Notes: generated by a model from the letters alone, not told the origin. A DNA stretch of 64,000 nucleotides from Dyella sp. A6 (GCF_036320485.1 NZ_CP132911.1:2914001-2978000); one strand, 5' to 3'; positions 25,742 through 36,603 are shown, counted from the first letter of the stretch. Program-made: numbers and translations.

Positions 25742-28183
25742 GTGACGCGCACGCCCCGCCACCTGCCCCCTCGTCGCCTGCTGGCGGTTGCCGCCGCACT
25801 CGCCCTGATCGGCGCGCAAGCCGATGCCGGCACGGGGTCGCACAGCCATCATCCGCACCCCAAAGCCTCGCTCGACGGGTCCGAGACGGTCTGCCCGCTG
25901 GGCACCTTCATCTGCCCGCCGCGGCCGGACAACTTCGCGCTGTGCCGACCGAACGCCATGCTGTCGTTCTACGATCCGTTCCTGCCGAAGGACCCGGCGC
26001 TGCGCGACACGTCGAAAACCTATGTCGAAGCGGAGCACGTGGACAGCTCCAACAAGACGGTCTACCACCTCTCCGGCCGGGTGAAGATCACCCGCGACGA
26101 CCAGCAGCTGCGGGCCGACCGCGCCGACTACAACGACAGCACCACCGACTACGACGCCCGTGGCGATGTCCGTTACCAGGACTACAGCCAGCTGCTTTCG
26201 GCCGACCACCTGTGGGGCAACGAAGACGCCAGCCGCGGCATCGCCAAAGGGCACCTGCGCTTCCAGATGCTGAAATCGCACGGCAACGGTACGGCCCAGC
26301 AGGTCCACATGCTGGACGCCAAACACAGCCGCTACCGCGAGGTGACCTACTCCACCTGCGACGTCGGCCACCATCTCTGGGAGATCCGCGCCCAGAAGCT
26401 CACCGTGAACAAGGTCAGCGGTCGTGGCGTGGCGCAAAACGCCACCATGCGCCTGGACGGCGTGCCGTTCCTCTACCTGCCGTGGCTGAGCTTCCCGGTG
26501 GACAACCGGCGCATGACCGGTTTCCTGTATCCGACCTTCGCGCACACCAGCCGCGGCGGTTACATGTTCAGCGCGCCGTTCTACCTGAACCTGGCGCCCA
26601 ACTACGACGCCACACTGGAGCCACGACTGTATTCGCTGCGCGGTCCGATGCTGGCCGGCCAGGCTCGCTACCTGCTGCCGGGCACGCACGGCCAGCTCGA
26701 TTTCGAATACCTGTCCAGCGACCGTTTCGACGACACCACGCTGTCGTCCACCGCTACGCCCACCCTGGGACACAAGCGCTGGCTGGCCAAGTACACCGAC
26801 AGCACGGCGCTGTGGCCGGGCTGGTCGTTCAGCACCAACATCAACCGTGCCTCCGACCGCAATTACCTGCGCGACTTCGGCAACAACCTGTACACCATCT
26901 CGACCGGCACCCTTGCGTCCAACGCCTACATCTACGGCTCGGGCAACTGGTGGAGTGCATCGTTCGGCGCGGACTACTACCAGAATGTCGACCCGTCGCT
27001 GCCGGACAGCGTGGTGCAGTACAAGCGCTGGCCACGCGCCACGTTCAACGTGGACCTGCCGCTGAACCGCTGGCTGGAAACCGGCCTGACCAGCGAGGCG
27101 GTGGCCTTCCGCAAGTACGACGTGGTGGAAGGCGACCGGCTCGACCTGGCGCCCTATATCGGCGCCGATTTCCAGGGTCCCGCATGGTTCGTGCGGCCCA
27201 AGCTGGCGTGGCGCTACACCGGCTACCAGCTCAACAACGGCTACCAGAACTACGGCTATTACAGCCAGTTGTCGACCGGTCAGACGTCACCGTTCACCGA
27301 CCATACGCCCAGCCGCTCGCTGCCGATCGTGGACCTGGACAGCGGCCTGATTTTCGAACGCAACACCTCGCTGTTCGGCAACAGCTACACGCAGACCCTG
27401 GAGCCGCGGCTGTACTACCTGTACGTGCCCTACCGGAACCAGGACAACCTGCCGTTGTTCGATACCACCCTGATGTCGTTCGACTACTGGCAGTTGTTCA
27501 CCACCAACGAATATTCCGGCGCCGACCGGCAGATGAACGCGAACAACCTATCGGCCGCAGTGACCACCCGCCTGCTCGATGACGGCGGCGTGGAACGGCT
27601 GTCGCTGAGCTTCGGCCAGATCCGCTACTTCACGCCGCAGCGGGTGCAGTTGCCGAACTCCAACACCACCACCAATCTCTACACCGACTATGCCGGTTCG
27701 GACTACGTAGTGCAGCTGGACAGCCAGCTCAGTGACAACTGGCGCCTGTCCAGTTCCTACCAGTGGAACCCGAACACCCGCCTGACCGACACCGGCATGC
27801 TGGAGCTGCAGCGCCGGGTGGGCCTGGACGGCGTGCTGAACTTCTCGTACCGCTTCCGGCGCAACCTGCTGGAACAATACGACGCTTCGATGGTCTATCC
27901 GGTTTCCGATCGCTGGCGCCTGCTCGGTCACTGGACGTATTCAGTCAAGGACAGGCGCACGGTGGAAGCGATGGCCGGTCTGCAATACGAGAACTGCTGC
28001 GTGAAGCTCAGCGTGCTTGAGCGCCACTACGTACGCGGTTACGACGGACTGGTCACCAGCACCACCACAACGAACCCGGGCACCGACAACGCGATCATGT
28101 TCGAGATCGAATTCAAGGGCATGGGCGCGTTCAACGGCCAGACGGAGACCTATCTGCGCCGTGGTATCCTTGGCTATCAATAA
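25742..28183 (+). CDS. lptD: LPS-assembly outer-membrane protein LptD
   Basis: An 813-residue LptD that, with LptE, inserts lipopolysaccharide into the outer leaflet. A signal peptide is followed by a Cys-containing stretch (CPLGTFICPP, ALC), an OstA/LptA-like beta-taco domain (about 80-190) and a C-terminal barrel. The NCC pair in YENCCVKL matches the disulfide cysteines near the LptD C-terminus. Translation starts with GTG. It leads the block lptD-surA-pdxA-rsmA-apaG-apaH, conserved from E. coli onwards; SurA, the next gene, is its folding chaperone. Confidence 0.95.
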   Translation: MTRTPRHLPPRRLLAVAAALALIGAQADAGTGSHSHHPHPKASLDGSETVCPLGTFICPPRPDNFALCRPNAMLSFYDPFLPKDPALRDTSKTYVEAEHVDSSNKTVYHLSGRVKITRDDQQLRADRADYNDSTTDYDARGDVRYQDYSQLLSADHLWGNEDASRGIAKGHLRFQMLKSHGNGTAQQVHMLDAKHSRYREVTYSTCDVGHHLWEIRAQKLTVNKVSGRGVAQNATMRLDGVPFLYLPWLSFPVDNRRMTGFLYPTFAHTSRGGYMFSAPFYLNLAPNYDATLEPRLYSLRGPMLAGQARYLLPGTHGQLDFEYLSSDRFDDTTLSSTATPTLGHKRWLAKYTDSTALWPGWSFSTNINRASDRNYLRDFGNNLYTISTGTLASNAYIYGSGNWWSASFGADYYQNVDPSLPDSVVQYKRWPRATFNVDLPLNRWLETGLTSEAVAFRKYDVVEGDRLDLAPYIGADFQGPAWFVRPKLAWRYTGYQLNNGYQNYGYYSQLSTGQTSPFTDHTPSRSLPIVDLDSGLIFERNTSLFGNSYTQTLEPRLYYLYVPYRNQDNLPLFDTTLMSFDYWQLFTTNEYSGADRQMNANNLSAAVTTRLLDDGGVERLSLSFGQIRYFTPQRVQLPNSNTTTNLYTDYAGSDYVVQLDSQLSDNWRLSSSYQWNPNTRLTDTGMLELQRRVGLDGVLNFSYRFRRNLLEQYDASMVYPVSDRWRLLGHWTYSVKDRRTVEAMAGLQYENCCVKLSVLERHYVRGYDGLVTSTTTTNPGTDNAIMFEIEFKGMGAFNGQTETYLRRGILGYQ

Positions 28184-28219
28184 ACCCTGTCGCCACCAGC
28201 GACTGAAGGCCCCCGACTG

Positions 28220-29578
28220 ATGAAGCAGACCTTCGCGTTACTCCTGCTCGCGATTACCTTCGCGATCGCCCCGCTCGCCCATGCCCAACTGCTTCCGCAG
28301 GCCGCATCCGGGCAGACCGGCTCCGGCCAGGAGCAGCGCCTCGACCGCATCGTCGCCGTGGTCGGGGAAGACGTCATCCTGCAGAGTGAACTGGACCGCG
28401 CGGTGCATGCCGTGCAGCAGCAGTATGCCCAGCATCCGGACCAGCTGCCGCCGCTCAGCGTGCTGCGTCGCCAGGTGCTCGATCGTCTGATCCTGATGAA
28501 ACTGCAGCTGCAGCACGCCGACGACCAGGGCATTCACGTTTCCGACCAGGACGTGGATCGTGCCGTGCAGGCCGTCGCCCAGCAGAACAAGATGACGCCG
28601 GACCAGCTGCGTCAGGCCGTCGAGCAGACCGGCCAGAGCTTCGCGGATTTCCGCCAGCAGTTGCACGACCAGCTGGTGGTGCAGCGCCTGCACCAGAGCG
28701 TGGTGCAGAGCTCGGTGAACGTGACCCAGAGCGAAGTCGACAACCTCCTGAACAGCCCCGCCTACAAGGCAGGCGAGGTCCACCTGGCCCACATCGAGAT
28801 CAACGTTCCCGCCGGTGCCAGTGCCGAAGACATCAGCGCCGCCGCCGCCAAGGCCAAGGCCGCACTCGATGCGATCAAGGGCGGCATGAATTTCCAGGCC
28901 GCGGCCATCCGTTATTCCGACGCCACCGATGCCCTCGATGGCGGTGATCTGGGCTGGCGCCGCATGGACGCCATTCCGCCGGCGTTCCTGGACACCATCG
29001 CCAACATGGAGCCTGGCCAGGTGAGCCCGGCGCTGCGCGGCCCCACCGGCTTCCACATCCTGAAGCTGCTCGGCCGGCGCAAGCCCGCCAAGCAGGTGGT
29101 AACCGAGTATCACGCGCTGCACATCCTGATCAAACCCACTGCGGTGGTGACCATGCAGCAGGCCGGCCAGAAGGCTGAGGCGCTGTACCGCCGCATCGTC
29201 GACAAGCACGCCTCGTTCGCCAAGCTGGCCGAGGCAGATTCCGACGACGACACCACCGCCAACAACGGCGGCGACATGGGATGGTTCCAGAAGGATGCCT
29301 GGGGCAGCGCGATCGGCCAGCAGGTCACCATGCTGAAGGATGGCGAGGTTTCCAAGCCGTTCCAGACCGCGGAAGGCTGGCATATCGTGAAGCGCCTGGG
29401 CGAACGTCAGACCGACGTGACCGAGCAGGACGCCCGCGCGCAGGCCCGCCAGGCGATCGGCAACCGCAAGGCCGAGCAGGCCTACGACAACTTCCTGCGC
29501 GAGCTGCGCTCCCGCGCCTACGTGAAGATCCTGGTCCCGTCGCTGGCCAGCGACGGCAACAGCAAGGCCACCCCGTGA
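28220..29578 (+). CDS. surA: Periplasmic chaperone and peptidyl-prolyl isomerase SurA
   Basis: A 452-residue periplasmic protein that escorts outer-membrane proteins such as LptD. It has a signal peptide (MKQTFALLLLAITF), an N-terminal chaperone domain with IVAVVGEDVILQSELD, and two parvulin domains, the first ending in GFHILKLLGRR and the second in GWHIVKRLGER. It follows lptD by 36 nt and precedes pdxA in the usual order. Confidence 0.96.
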   Translation: MKQTFALLLLAITFAIAPLAHAQLLPQAASGQTGSGQEQRLDRIVAVVGEDVILQSELDRAVHAVQQQYAQHPDQLPPLSVLRRQVLDRLILMKLQLQHADDQGIHVSDQDVDRAVQAVAQQNKMTPDQLRQAVEQTGQSFADFRQQLHDQLVVQRLHQSVVQSSVNVTQSEVDNLLNSPAYKAGEVHLAHIEINVPAGASAEDISAAAAKAKAALDAIKGGMNFQAAAIRYSDATDALDGGDLGWRRMDAIPPAFLDTIANMEPGQVSPALRGPTGFHILKLLGRRKPAKQVVTEYHALHILIKPTAVVTMQQAGQKAEALYRRIVDKHASFAKLAEADSDDDTTANNGGDMGWFQKDAWGSAIGQQVTMLKDGEVSKPFQTAEGWHIVKRLGERQTDVTEQDARAQARQAIGNRKAEQAYDNFLRELRSRAYVKILVPSLASDGNSKATP

Positions 29579-29609
29579 TACCGGGGCGCGCTGCTGCCCG
29601 GGTGTAAAG

Positions 29610-30611
29610 GTGCAGTTGCTTCCACGGCTTGCCGTGACCGCAGGCGAACCTGCGGGCGTCGGCCCCGAACTGCTGATCCGATTGGCCGCCACTCCGATGG
29701 CGGCCAATCTCGTTGCGGTCACCGATCGTGAACTGCTGCAGCGCGCCGCCGCCCGCTGCCGGGTCACGCTGCACCTGCTCGACGATGACGGCACCGACAT
29801 CACCGAACGGCCCCCGGGCACCCTGCGTGTTCGCCACGTTCCGCTCGGGGTGCCCGAACGCCCGGGAAGCCCGGATCCGGACAATGCGCGACATGTGCTC
29901 GACACGCTGACCGAAGCGGCGGATGGCTGTGCCGAAGGGCGTTATGCCGCCATCGTCACCGCCCCGCTGCAGAAGGCTTCCATCAACGATGCCGGCATCC
30001 GCTTCAGCGGCCACACCGAGTTTTTCGCCGAGCGCAGCCACGCCGAGGTAGTGATGATGCTGGCCAGCCCGGAGCTGCGCGTGGCCCTGGCCACCACGCA
30101 TCTGCCGCTGGCCCGTGTTTCCGCCGCCATTACCCGCGAACGGCTCGAAGGCACGCTGCGGATCGTGCATCGCGAACTGCGCGGCAAATTCGGTCTTGGC
30201 GTACCGCGCATCGCCGTGCTTGGCCTGAATCCGCATGCGGGTGAAGGCGGCCACCTCGGCCACGAAGAGCAGGACACCATTGAACCGGTACTCGACGCAC
30301 TACGCGCCGAAGGCATGCAGCTGATCGGCCCGCTGCCCGCGGACACTGCCTTCGTGCCCGCGCAACGGACGCGCTACGACGCGGTACTGGCCATGTACCA
30401 CGACCAGGCACTCCCCGTGCTGAAAAGCGAAGCTTTCGACCGCACCGTGAACCTCACGCTCGGGCTGCCCTTCATCCGCACCTCGGTCGACCACGGCACC
30501 GCACTCGACCTGGCCGGAAGCGGCCAGGCAGACCCGTCCAGCCTGATCGCTGCCACGCGGATGGCGCTGGAACTGATCCACAGGAGCCACGGCGCGCGCG
30601 ACGCGGGCTGA
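29610..30611 (+). CDS. pdxA: 4-hydroxythreonine-4-phosphate dehydrogenase
   Basis: A 333-residue NAD-dependent enzyme of pyridoxal-phosphate synthesis. Motifs include TAGEPAGVGPEL at the N-terminus, FSGHTEFFAER for substrate and metal binding, and MYHDQALPVLK with SVDHGTALDLAG near the end. It starts with GTG after an AAAGG-like ribosome site. The position between surA and rsmA is the classic order. Confidence 0.95.
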   Translation: MQLLPRLAVTAGEPAGVGPELLIRLAATPMAANLVAVTDRELLQRAAARCRVTLHLLDDDGTDITERPPGTLRVRHVPLGVPERPGSPDPDNARHVLDTLTEAADGCAEGRYAAIVTAPLQKASINDAGIRFSGHTEFFAERSHAEVVMMLASPELRVALATTHLPLARVSAAITRERLEGTLRIVHRELRGKFGLGVPRIAVLGLNPHAGEGGHLGHEEQDTIEPVLDALRAEGMQLIGPLPADTAFVPAQRTRYDAVLAMYHDQALPVLKSEAFDRTVNLTLGLPFIRTSVDHGTALDLAGSGQADPSSLIAATRMALELIHRSHGARDAG

Positions 30612-30655
30612 TCCGGCGCACACACGCCCGCCCGCATCCACGCACGCCCATCATC

Positions 30656-31450
30656 ATGAACACACCTGCCCGCCCCAAGAAAAGCTTCGGCCAGCACTTC
30701 CTGCACGAAACGCGCTACATCCAGCGCATCGTCGCGGCCATCGCCCCCCGGCCCGACGAGTTCGTGGTGGAGATCGGCCCGGGCGAGGGTGCACTCACCC
30801 TGCCGCTGCTGAAGGCGGCTGCAAAGCTCACCGCCATCGAACTGGATACCGACCTGATTCCCGGCCTGCAGTCGCGTGCAGCGCCGGTCGGCGAGCTGTC
30901 GATCGTCCATGCCGACGTGCTCAAAGTCGACTTCACCGCCATGGCCCACCGCCACGGCGTGCAGAAACTGCGGCTGGCCGGGAACCTCCCCTACTACATC
31001 TCCAGTCCGATCCTGTTCCACTGCGTTGAGCACGCAGCGAGCATCAGCGACATGCATTTCATGTTGCAGAAGGAAGTGGTCGACCGTATGGCCGCCGAAC
31101 CCGGCAGCAAGGTCTACGGACGGCTCTCGGTCATGCTCCAGCTCGCCTGTCAGGTCATCCCCCTGTTCACCGTGCCGCCGGGCGCGTTCCGGCCGCCACC
31201 CAAGGTGGATTCGGCCGTGGTGCGCCTGGTGCCGCTGGAACCGGCGCAGCGCCACGATGCCGACCCGGAGCGCCTGCATGCCGTGGTCAAGGCCGCCTTC
31301 GCGCAGCGTCGCAAGACACTGGGCAATGCGCTGCGCCAGCTGCTCGACGCCGACGCGATCCGTCGTGCCGATGTCGACCCGAAGGCCCGCGCGGAAACGC
31401 TGGCGCCGTCCGATTTCGTGCGACTGGCCAAGATCGCGCCATCGGCCTGA
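30656..31450 (+). CDS. rsmA: 16S rRNA (adenine-1518/1519-N6)-dimethyltransferase
   Basis: A 264-residue KsgA/RsmA that dimethylates two adjacent adenines in helix 45 of 16S rRNA late in 30S assembly. KKSFGQHFLHE opens the protein, VEIGPGEGALT binds S-adenosylmethionine, and NLPYYISSPIL is the adenine-methylating NLPY motif. It follows pdxA by 44 nt. Confidence 0.96.
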   Translation: MNTPARPKKSFGQHFLHETRYIQRIVAAIAPRPDEFVVEIGPGEGALTLPLLKAAAKLTAIELDTDLIPGLQSRAAPVGELSIVHADVLKVDFTAMAHRHGVQKLRLAGNLPYYISSPILFHCVEHAASISDMHFMLQKEVVDRMAAEPGSKVYGRLSVMLQLACQVIPLFTVPPGAFRPPPKVDSAVVRLVPLEPAQRHDADPERLHAVVKAAFAQRRKTLGNALRQLLDADAIRRADVDPKARAETLAPSDFVRLAKIAPSA

Positions 31451-31516
31451 ACAGTACAGCGCGACTCGACCGCATCATCGCTGCCCTTGGACGACGGCAA
31501 CCCGTACAATTCCGAC

Positions 31517-31900
31517 ATGATCGAGAAATCCCCCTATACGATCGACGTCTGTGTCGTCACGCGCTTCGTACCGGATCAATCGCGACCCGACGACAACCGC
31601 TACGTGTTCGCCTACACCGTTACCTTGCGCAACGCGGGCGACGTTCCCGCCCGCCTGATCACCCGGCACTGGGTCATCACGGACGCCAACGGCAAGACCG
31701 AAGAGGTCAGCGGCGAGGGCGTGATCGGCGAGCAGCCGTGGATGCGCCCCGGCGACGACTACGAGTACACCTCCGGCGCCGTGCTCGAGACGCCCGTTGG
31801 CACCATGGGCGGCAGCTACCAGATGCTGGCCGACGACGGCACCCGTTTCGAAGCGCCGATACCCCGCTTCACCCTGTCGATTCCACGCACGCTGCACTGA
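31517..31900 (+). CDS. apaG: ApaG (Co2+/Mg2+ efflux-linked) protein
   Basis: A 127-residue single-domain ApaG with fibronectin-III-like fold. Conserved segments are [35 protein letters not shown] and GTMGGSYQM. The start at 31517 gives the usual family length; ten further in-frame residues upstream are not needed. Its biochemical function is not firmly known. It sits between rsmA and apaH as in many gammaproteobacteria. Confidence 0.95.
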   Translation: MIEKSPYTIDVCVVTRFVPDQSRPDDNRYVFAYTVTLRNAGDVPARLITRHWVITDANGKTEEVSGEGVIGEQPWMRPGDDYEYTSGAVLETPVGTMGGSYQMLADDGTRFEAPIPRFTLSIPRTLH

Positions 31901-31915
31901 TGGACAGGACCTGAC

Positions 31916-32764
31916 ATGGCGGTCTATGCGATTGGCGACGTACAGGGTTGCTATCCGGAACTTCAACGCCTGCTGGACAAGCTGGGGTTCGACACCGCCC
32001 AGGACAAGCTCTGGTTCTGTGGCGATCTGGTCAACCGCGGCGGACAGTCGCTGGAAACGCTGCGCCTGATCCACGAACTGCGCGAGCACGTCGTGGTGAC
32101 CCTTGGCAACCATGATCTCAGCCTGCTTGCGATCGCCGAGCGAAAGCCCGACGCCCAGGCGCGGGTCAATCCCGAACTGCGTGCCGTGCTGTTCGCCGAC
32201 GATGCGCCGGTGCTGTTCGAGTGGCTGCGCAGCCAGAAGCTGCTGCATCACGACGAATCGCTCGGCTGGACGATGGTGCATGCCGGGCTGTCGCCATTCT
32301 GGACAATACGACAGGCACAACGCTGCGCACTGGAAATCGAGCGTGAACTGTCCGGCCCGAACCGGGGCCGCCTGCTTAAGAATCTATTCGGCAACCGTCC
32401 GGCGGCATGGACCAACCGGCTGCAGGGCATCGACCGCCAGCGCGCCACTATCAACACCATGACCCGCATGCGCTTCTGCGACGTCAACGGCCGCATCGAC
32501 TTCGAAGGCAAGGGCGTGCCCGGCACCCAGAAGCCCGGCATGTATCCATGGTTCGAAGTCCCGGGCATGCGCCGTCGCGATACCCGCATCGTGTGCGGCC
32601 ACTGGTCCGCCCTGGGGCGCTTCGCCGGCCTGGGCATCCATGCCATCGACACCGGTTGCGTATGGGGCGGCACGCTCACTGCACTGCGCCTGGACAGCGA
32701 CGAACCGACCTACGTCAGTGTCGCCGCCGAGCCGCACCGCAAGCGGATACCGGGCGCCGACTGA
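31916..32764 (+). CDS. apaH: Bis(5'-nucleosyl)-tetraphosphatase, symmetrical
   Basis: A 282-residue calcineurin-like phosphoesterase that cleaves Ap4A to two ADP and removes NpnN RNA caps. The metal motifs are IGDVQGCYPEL, FCGDLVNRGGQS and TLGNHDLSLL, with a later VHAG. It ends the lptD-apaH block, 15 nt after apaG. Confidence 0.95.
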   Translation: MAVYAIGDVQGCYPELQRLLDKLGFDTAQDKLWFCGDLVNRGGQSLETLRLIHELREHVVVTLGNHDLSLLAIAERKPDAQARVNPELRAVLFADDAPVLFEWLRSQKLLHHDESLGWTMVHAGLSPFWTIRQAQRCALEIERELSGPNRGRLLKNLFGNRPAAWTNRLQGIDRQRATINTMTRMRFCDVNGRIDFEGKGVPGTQKPGMYPWFEVPGMRRRDTRIVCGHWSALGRFAGLGIHAIDTGCVWGGTLTALRLDSDEPTYVSVAAEPHRKRIPGAD

Positions 32765-32852
32765 CTCCCGCTGGCTGCCGTCGTGCTGCGGCCGGACGCC
32801 ATGCACACTCCGTGCTAGCGTGGAGACTCCCCACCGACACGGAGTCCCCGCC

Positions 32853-33626
32853 ATGCAGCACCAAGGCACCGTCACCCGTCAGTTCGGCAGCCAGGCACAG
32901 GCCTACCTGTCCAGTTCCGTGCACGCGCAGGGAGCCGACCTTGCCCGGCTGGGCGAACTCGCTGCCAGCCTTGCCCCCGGCTCGGCCGTACTCGACCTGG
33001 GGTGTGGTGCCGGACACGCCAGCTTCGCGGTAGCACCGCATGCGGGCGAGGTCGTCGCTTACGACCTCTCCGATGACATGCTCGCCGTCGTCGCCAAAGC
33101 GGCGGCCGAGCGTGGACTCGACGCGCTGCGCACGCAGCAGGGCCCGGCCGAGCAGCTGCCCTTCGCCGACGGCGCGTTCGCTCTCGTCATCAGCCGCTAC
33201 AGCGCGCACCACTGGAGCGACCCGGCCCGTGCGCTCACCGAAGCCGCTCGCGTGCTCGCCCCTGGCGGGCGGCTGTGCCTGATCGACATCGTGGCTCCGC
33301 ACGGACCGCATGCCGCCCTGATCGACACTCACCTTCAAGCCCTGGAACTGCTGCGCGACGTATCCCACGTCCGCGACTACAGCCATGCCGAGTGGCGCAG
33401 CATGCTCGCCGCGGCCGGCTTCGGGCCGCCCGAGGTACAGGACTGGCGACTGGATATCGGCTTCGACGCCTGGCTGGCACGCATGCGCACGCCCGTCGTG
33501 TTCGAAACAGCCATACGCCAGCTGCTCGCCGGCGCACCCGACGAGGTGCTGCGCTACTACGCGGTCGATCCGGCGACGCTGGACTTCAAGCTCGAGTCGG
33601 CCATGTTCAGCGCGCGCCGCCCATAA
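32853..33626 (+). CDS. SAM-dependent class I methyltransferase (UbiE/Methyltransf_11 type)
   Basis: A 257-residue cytosolic methyltransferase. VLDLGCGAGHASFAVA is the S-adenosylmethionine motif I, followed by VVAYDLSDDML and, later, LAPGGRLCLIDIV. ACACGGAG precedes the ATG at 32853; the frame upstream is spurious. The substrate is unknown; it resembles small-molecule methyltransferases related to UbiE rather than rRNA enzymes. It is separated from apaH by 88 nt and ends at a strong terminator. Confidence 0.85.
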   Translation: MQHQGTVTRQFGSQAQAYLSSSVHAQGADLARLGELAASLAPGSAVLDLGCGAGHASFAVAPHAGEVVAYDLSDDMLAVVAKAAAERGLDALRTQQGPAEQLPFADGAFALVISRYSAHHWSDPARALTEAARVLAPGGRLCLIDIVAPHGPHAALIDTHLQALELLRDVSHVRDYSHAEWRSMLAAAGFGPPEVQDWRLDIGFDAWLARMRTPVVFETAIRQLLAGAPDEVLRYYAVDPATLDFKLESAMFSARRP

Positions 33627-33636
33627 ACCCATGAAA

Positions 33637-33664
33637 AAGGCGGCCGGGTCGCCCCGGCCGCCTT
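33637..33664 (-). terminator. Rho-independent terminator of secA (works in both directions)
   Basis: AAGGCGGCCGGG (33637-33648) pairs perfectly with CCCGGCCGCCTT (33653-33664) over a TCGC loop. Read on the minus strand, the stem is followed by TTTTTCAT including a run of five T, so it terminates secA; it also sits just after the convergent methyltransferase gene. Confidence 0.85.
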
Positions 33665-33696
33665 GCGTTCGTTGACGAGCGGCTACGCCGTCCGAC

Positions 33697-36414
33697 TCAA
33701 GCCAACTGGCCGTGGCAGTGCTTGTACTTCTTGCCCGAGCCGCACGGGCACGGATCGTTGCGACCGACCTTGGGACCGCTGGACGCAGGCACTGCCGCCA
33801 TGGCCGTAGCCGCATCGCCGCCGCCCAGCGCATCGGCCGGCGCGCCACCGCCGCTGGCCTGCATCTGACGCTGCATGCGCTCGGCCATGCGACGCTGCTC
33901 GGCCTCCATTGCAGCCACTTCCTCTTCGCTGCGAATGCGGATCCGCGCCAGCATCTGCACCAGCTCGTGCTTGATCCGCTCCAGCATCTCGGAGAACAGC
34001 TCGAACGACTCGCGCTTGAACGCCTGCTTCGGATCGACCTGGGCGTAACCACGCAGGTAGATGCCCTGGCGCAGGTAATCCATGCTGGCCAGATGCTCCT
34101 TCCACGCGTTGTCGACCACGCTGAGCATGATGTGCTTCTCGAGCTGGCGCATGGTTTCCGCGCCCACCTGCTCCTCCTTCGCCTGGAACAGCTCGTCGAC
34201 CAGCGTACGCACATGCTCGAGGATGCCGTCGGCGTCGATTTCCGGCTGCTGCTCGATCCAGTGCTTCAGGTCGGCCGAAATGCCGTACTCGCTGTCGAGT
34301 TCGCGATCCAGGCCGGCAATGTCCCACTGCTCGTCGATGCTATCCGCCGGCACATGATTCCGCACCAGTTGCGCTACCACATCCTCGCGGATATCGGCCA
34401 CGGTGGCGGAGACGTCGTCCTCCTCGAGCAGCTCGTCGCGCTGCTTGTAGACCACCTTGCGCTGGTCGTTGGCGACGTCGTCGTACTCGAGAAGGTTCTT
34501 GCGGATGTCGAAGTTGTGCTGCTCGACCTTGCGCTGCGCCTTTTCGATCTGGCGGCTGATCATGCGATCTTCCAGCGCGTCCTCTTCCTTCATGCCGAAG
34601 CGCTTCATCCAGCGCACCAGGCCCTCGCCACCGAAAATACGCAGCAGGTTGTCCTGCAGCGACAGGTAGAAGCGCGAGGAACCCGGGTCGCCCTGACGAC
34701 CGGAACGGCCGCGCAGCTGGTTGTCGATACGACGCGACTCATGCCGCTCGGTACCCACGATATGCAGGCCGCCGGCAGCCAGCACCTGTTCGTGCAGCTT
34801 CTTCCAGTCGGCCTTGACGCGGGCGCGCTCGACCTCGCCAGCATTCTCCGGCAGCGCCGCCAGGGCGGCTTCGAGGCTGCCACCCAGCACGATGTCGGTA
34901 CCGCGACCCGCCATGTTGGTGGCGATGGTCACCGCACCGGGCGCACCTGCCTGGGCGACGATCTGCGCTTCGCGTTCGTGCTGCTTGGCGTTCAGCACTT
35001 CGTGCGGAATCTTTTCCTTCCGGAGCAGGTTCGACAGCAGCTCGGACACGTCGATCGACGCGGTACCCACCAGCACCGGCTGACCACGCTTGTGGCAGTC
35101 CTTGATGTCGGCGATCACCGCGTTGTACTTGTGCTCCTGGCCAAGGAAGACCATGTCCGGGTTGTCCTTGCGGACCATCGGCTTATGGGTGGGAATGACC
35201 ACCACTTCAAGGCCGTAGATGCTCTGGAACTCGAACGCCTCGGTATCCGCCGTACCGGTCATGCCGGCCAGCTTCTTGTACATGCGGAACAGATTCTGGA
35301 ACGTGACCGTGGCCAGCGTCTGGTTCTCGCGCTGGATCGGCACGCCCTCCTTCGCCTCGACCGCCTGATGCAGGCCGTCCGACCAGCGCCGGCCAGCCAG
35401 GGTTCGGCCGGTGAACTCGTCGACGATGATCACCTCACCGTCGCGGACGATGTAGTCGACGTCGCGCTGGTAGATCGCATTGGCGCGCAGCGCGGCGTTG
35501 AGGTGGTGCACGATGGCCAGGTTCTTGGAATCGTACAGGCCGCTCTCGGACTCGATTACCTTGGCCTGGCGCAGCAGCTCCTCGGCATGCTGCATGCCCT
35601 CTTCCGACAGATGCACCTGCTTCTGCTTCTCGTCGACCCAGTAGTCGCCCTCGCCTTCCTCTTCCTGCTGGCGCACCAGTTGCGGCACGATCTTGTTCAC
35701 CGCCAGGTACATCTGCGGGGAGTCTTCGGCCGGGCCGGAAATGATCAGCGGCGTGCGCGCCTCGTCGATCAGGATCGAGTCGACTTCGTCGACGATGGCG
35801 TAGTGCAGGCTGCGCTGATAGCGCTGATCCTTGCCCAGCGCCATGTTGTCGCGCAGGTAGTCGAAACCGAATTCGTTGTTGGTGCCGTAGGTGATATCGG
35901 CCGCATAGGCCTTGTGCTTCTCGGCATGATCCATGCCCGGCCACACCACGTCGGTGGTCAGACCCAGGAAGCCATACAGCTTGCCCATCTGCGCGGCATC
36001 GCGGCGCGCCAGGTAGTCGTTCACGGTGACCACGTGAACGCCCTTGCCTTCCAGCGCGTTCAGGTACACCGGCAGGGTCGCCACCAGGGTCTTACCTTCG
36101 CCGGTGCGCATTTCGGCGATCTTGCCCTGATGCAGCACCATGCCGCCGATCATCTGCACGTCGTAATGGCGCATGCCGAGCACGCGCTTGGCGCCCTCGC
36201 GCACCACCGCGAAAGCTTCCGGCAGCAGCTTGTCCAGCGACTCGCCGGCGGCGATGCGCTGCTTGAATGCCTCGGTCTTGCCACGCAGCGCTTCGTCGCT
36301 GAGCTTCTCGAGCTCGGGCTCGAGTGCGTTGATGCGGGCGACGGTCTTGGAAAGCTGGCGCAGCACGCGGTCGTTACGGCTGCCAAAAACGCTCGTCAGG
36401 GCACGATTGAACAT
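33697..36414 (-). CDS. secA: Preprotein translocase ATPase SecA
   Basis: A 905-residue motor that drives proteins through Sec[23 protein letters not shown] is Walker [20 protein letters not shown]alker B, and [20 protein letters not shown] the helicase motif VI. The C-terminal [12 protein letters not shown] is the zinc-binding SecB/lipid contact. The ATG at 36414 ([11 protein letters not shown]) has GGAAG upstream; ten extra residues in the longer frame are rejected. No secM-like gene precedes it. Confidence 0.97.
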   Translation of the reverse strand: MFNRALTSVFGSRNDRVLRQLSKTVARINALEPELEKLSDEALRGKTEAFKQRIAAGESLDKLLPEAFAVVREGAKRVLGMRHYDVQMIGGMVLHQGKIAEMRTGEGKTLVATLPVYLNALEGKGVHVVTVNDYLARRDAAQMGKLYGFLGLTTDVVWPGMDHAEKHKAYAADITYGTNNEFGFDYLRDNMALGKDQRYQRSLHYAIVDEVDSILIDEARTPLIISGPAEDSPQMYLAVNKIVPQLVRQQEEEGEGDYWVDEKQKQVHLSEEGMQHAEELLRQAKVIESESGLYDSKNLAIVHHLNAALRANAIYQRDVDYIVRDGEVIIVDEFTGRTLAGRRWSDGLHQAVEAKEGVPIQRENQTLATVTFQNLFRMYKKLAGMTGTADTEAFEFQSIYGLEVVVIPTHKPMVRKDNPDMVFLGQEHKYNAVIADIKDCHKRGQPVLVGTASIDVSELLSNLLRKEKIPHEVLNAKQHEREAQIVAQAGAPGAVTIATNMAGRGTDIVLGGSLEAALAALPENAGEVERARVKADWKKLHEQVLAAGGLHIVGTERHESRRIDNQLRGRSGRQGDPGSSRFYLSLQDNLLRIFGGEGLVRWMKRFGMKEEDALEDRMISRQIEKAQRKVEQHNFDIRKNLLEYDDVANDQRKVVYKQRDELLEEDDVSATVADIREDVVAQLVRNHVPADSIDEQWDIAGLDRELDSEYGISADLKHWIEQQPEIDADGILEHVRTLVDELFQAKEEQVGAETMRQLEKHIMLSVVDNAWKEHLASMDYLRQGIYLRGYAQVDPKQAFKRESFELFSEMLERIKHELVQMLARIRIRSEEEVAAMEAEQRRMAERMQRQMQASGGGAPADALGGGDAATAMAAVPASSGPKVGRNDPCPCGSGKKYKHCHGQLA

Positions 36415-36477
36415 CGATCTTCCGGATCTGGAGACAGGTATCACCCGCCGGGAAACCCCAGCCGGGACAAAGGGGTG

Positions 36478-36505
36478 ATGATACTAGGGTCGGCCGGCTA
36501 TCCAA
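36478..36505 (-). promoter_or_regulatory. Candidate secA promoter
   Basis: On the minus strand, TTGGAT (36505-36500) and TATCAT (36483-36478) are 16 nt apart. This gives a leader of about 57 nt before the secA ATG. An imperfect inverted repeat (GTATCATCACCC against GGGTGATAC) overlaps the -10 box and leader. Confidence 0.5.
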
Positions 36506-36603
36506 AACGCAGGAGCCGGCGACGACGCCCCCGCATCATCGCCCGACCCGTCTTGGAGTGGCGGCGTGGCGTCGAAGTTTCAAGGCCGGCGCCGCCGGCG
36601 CGC

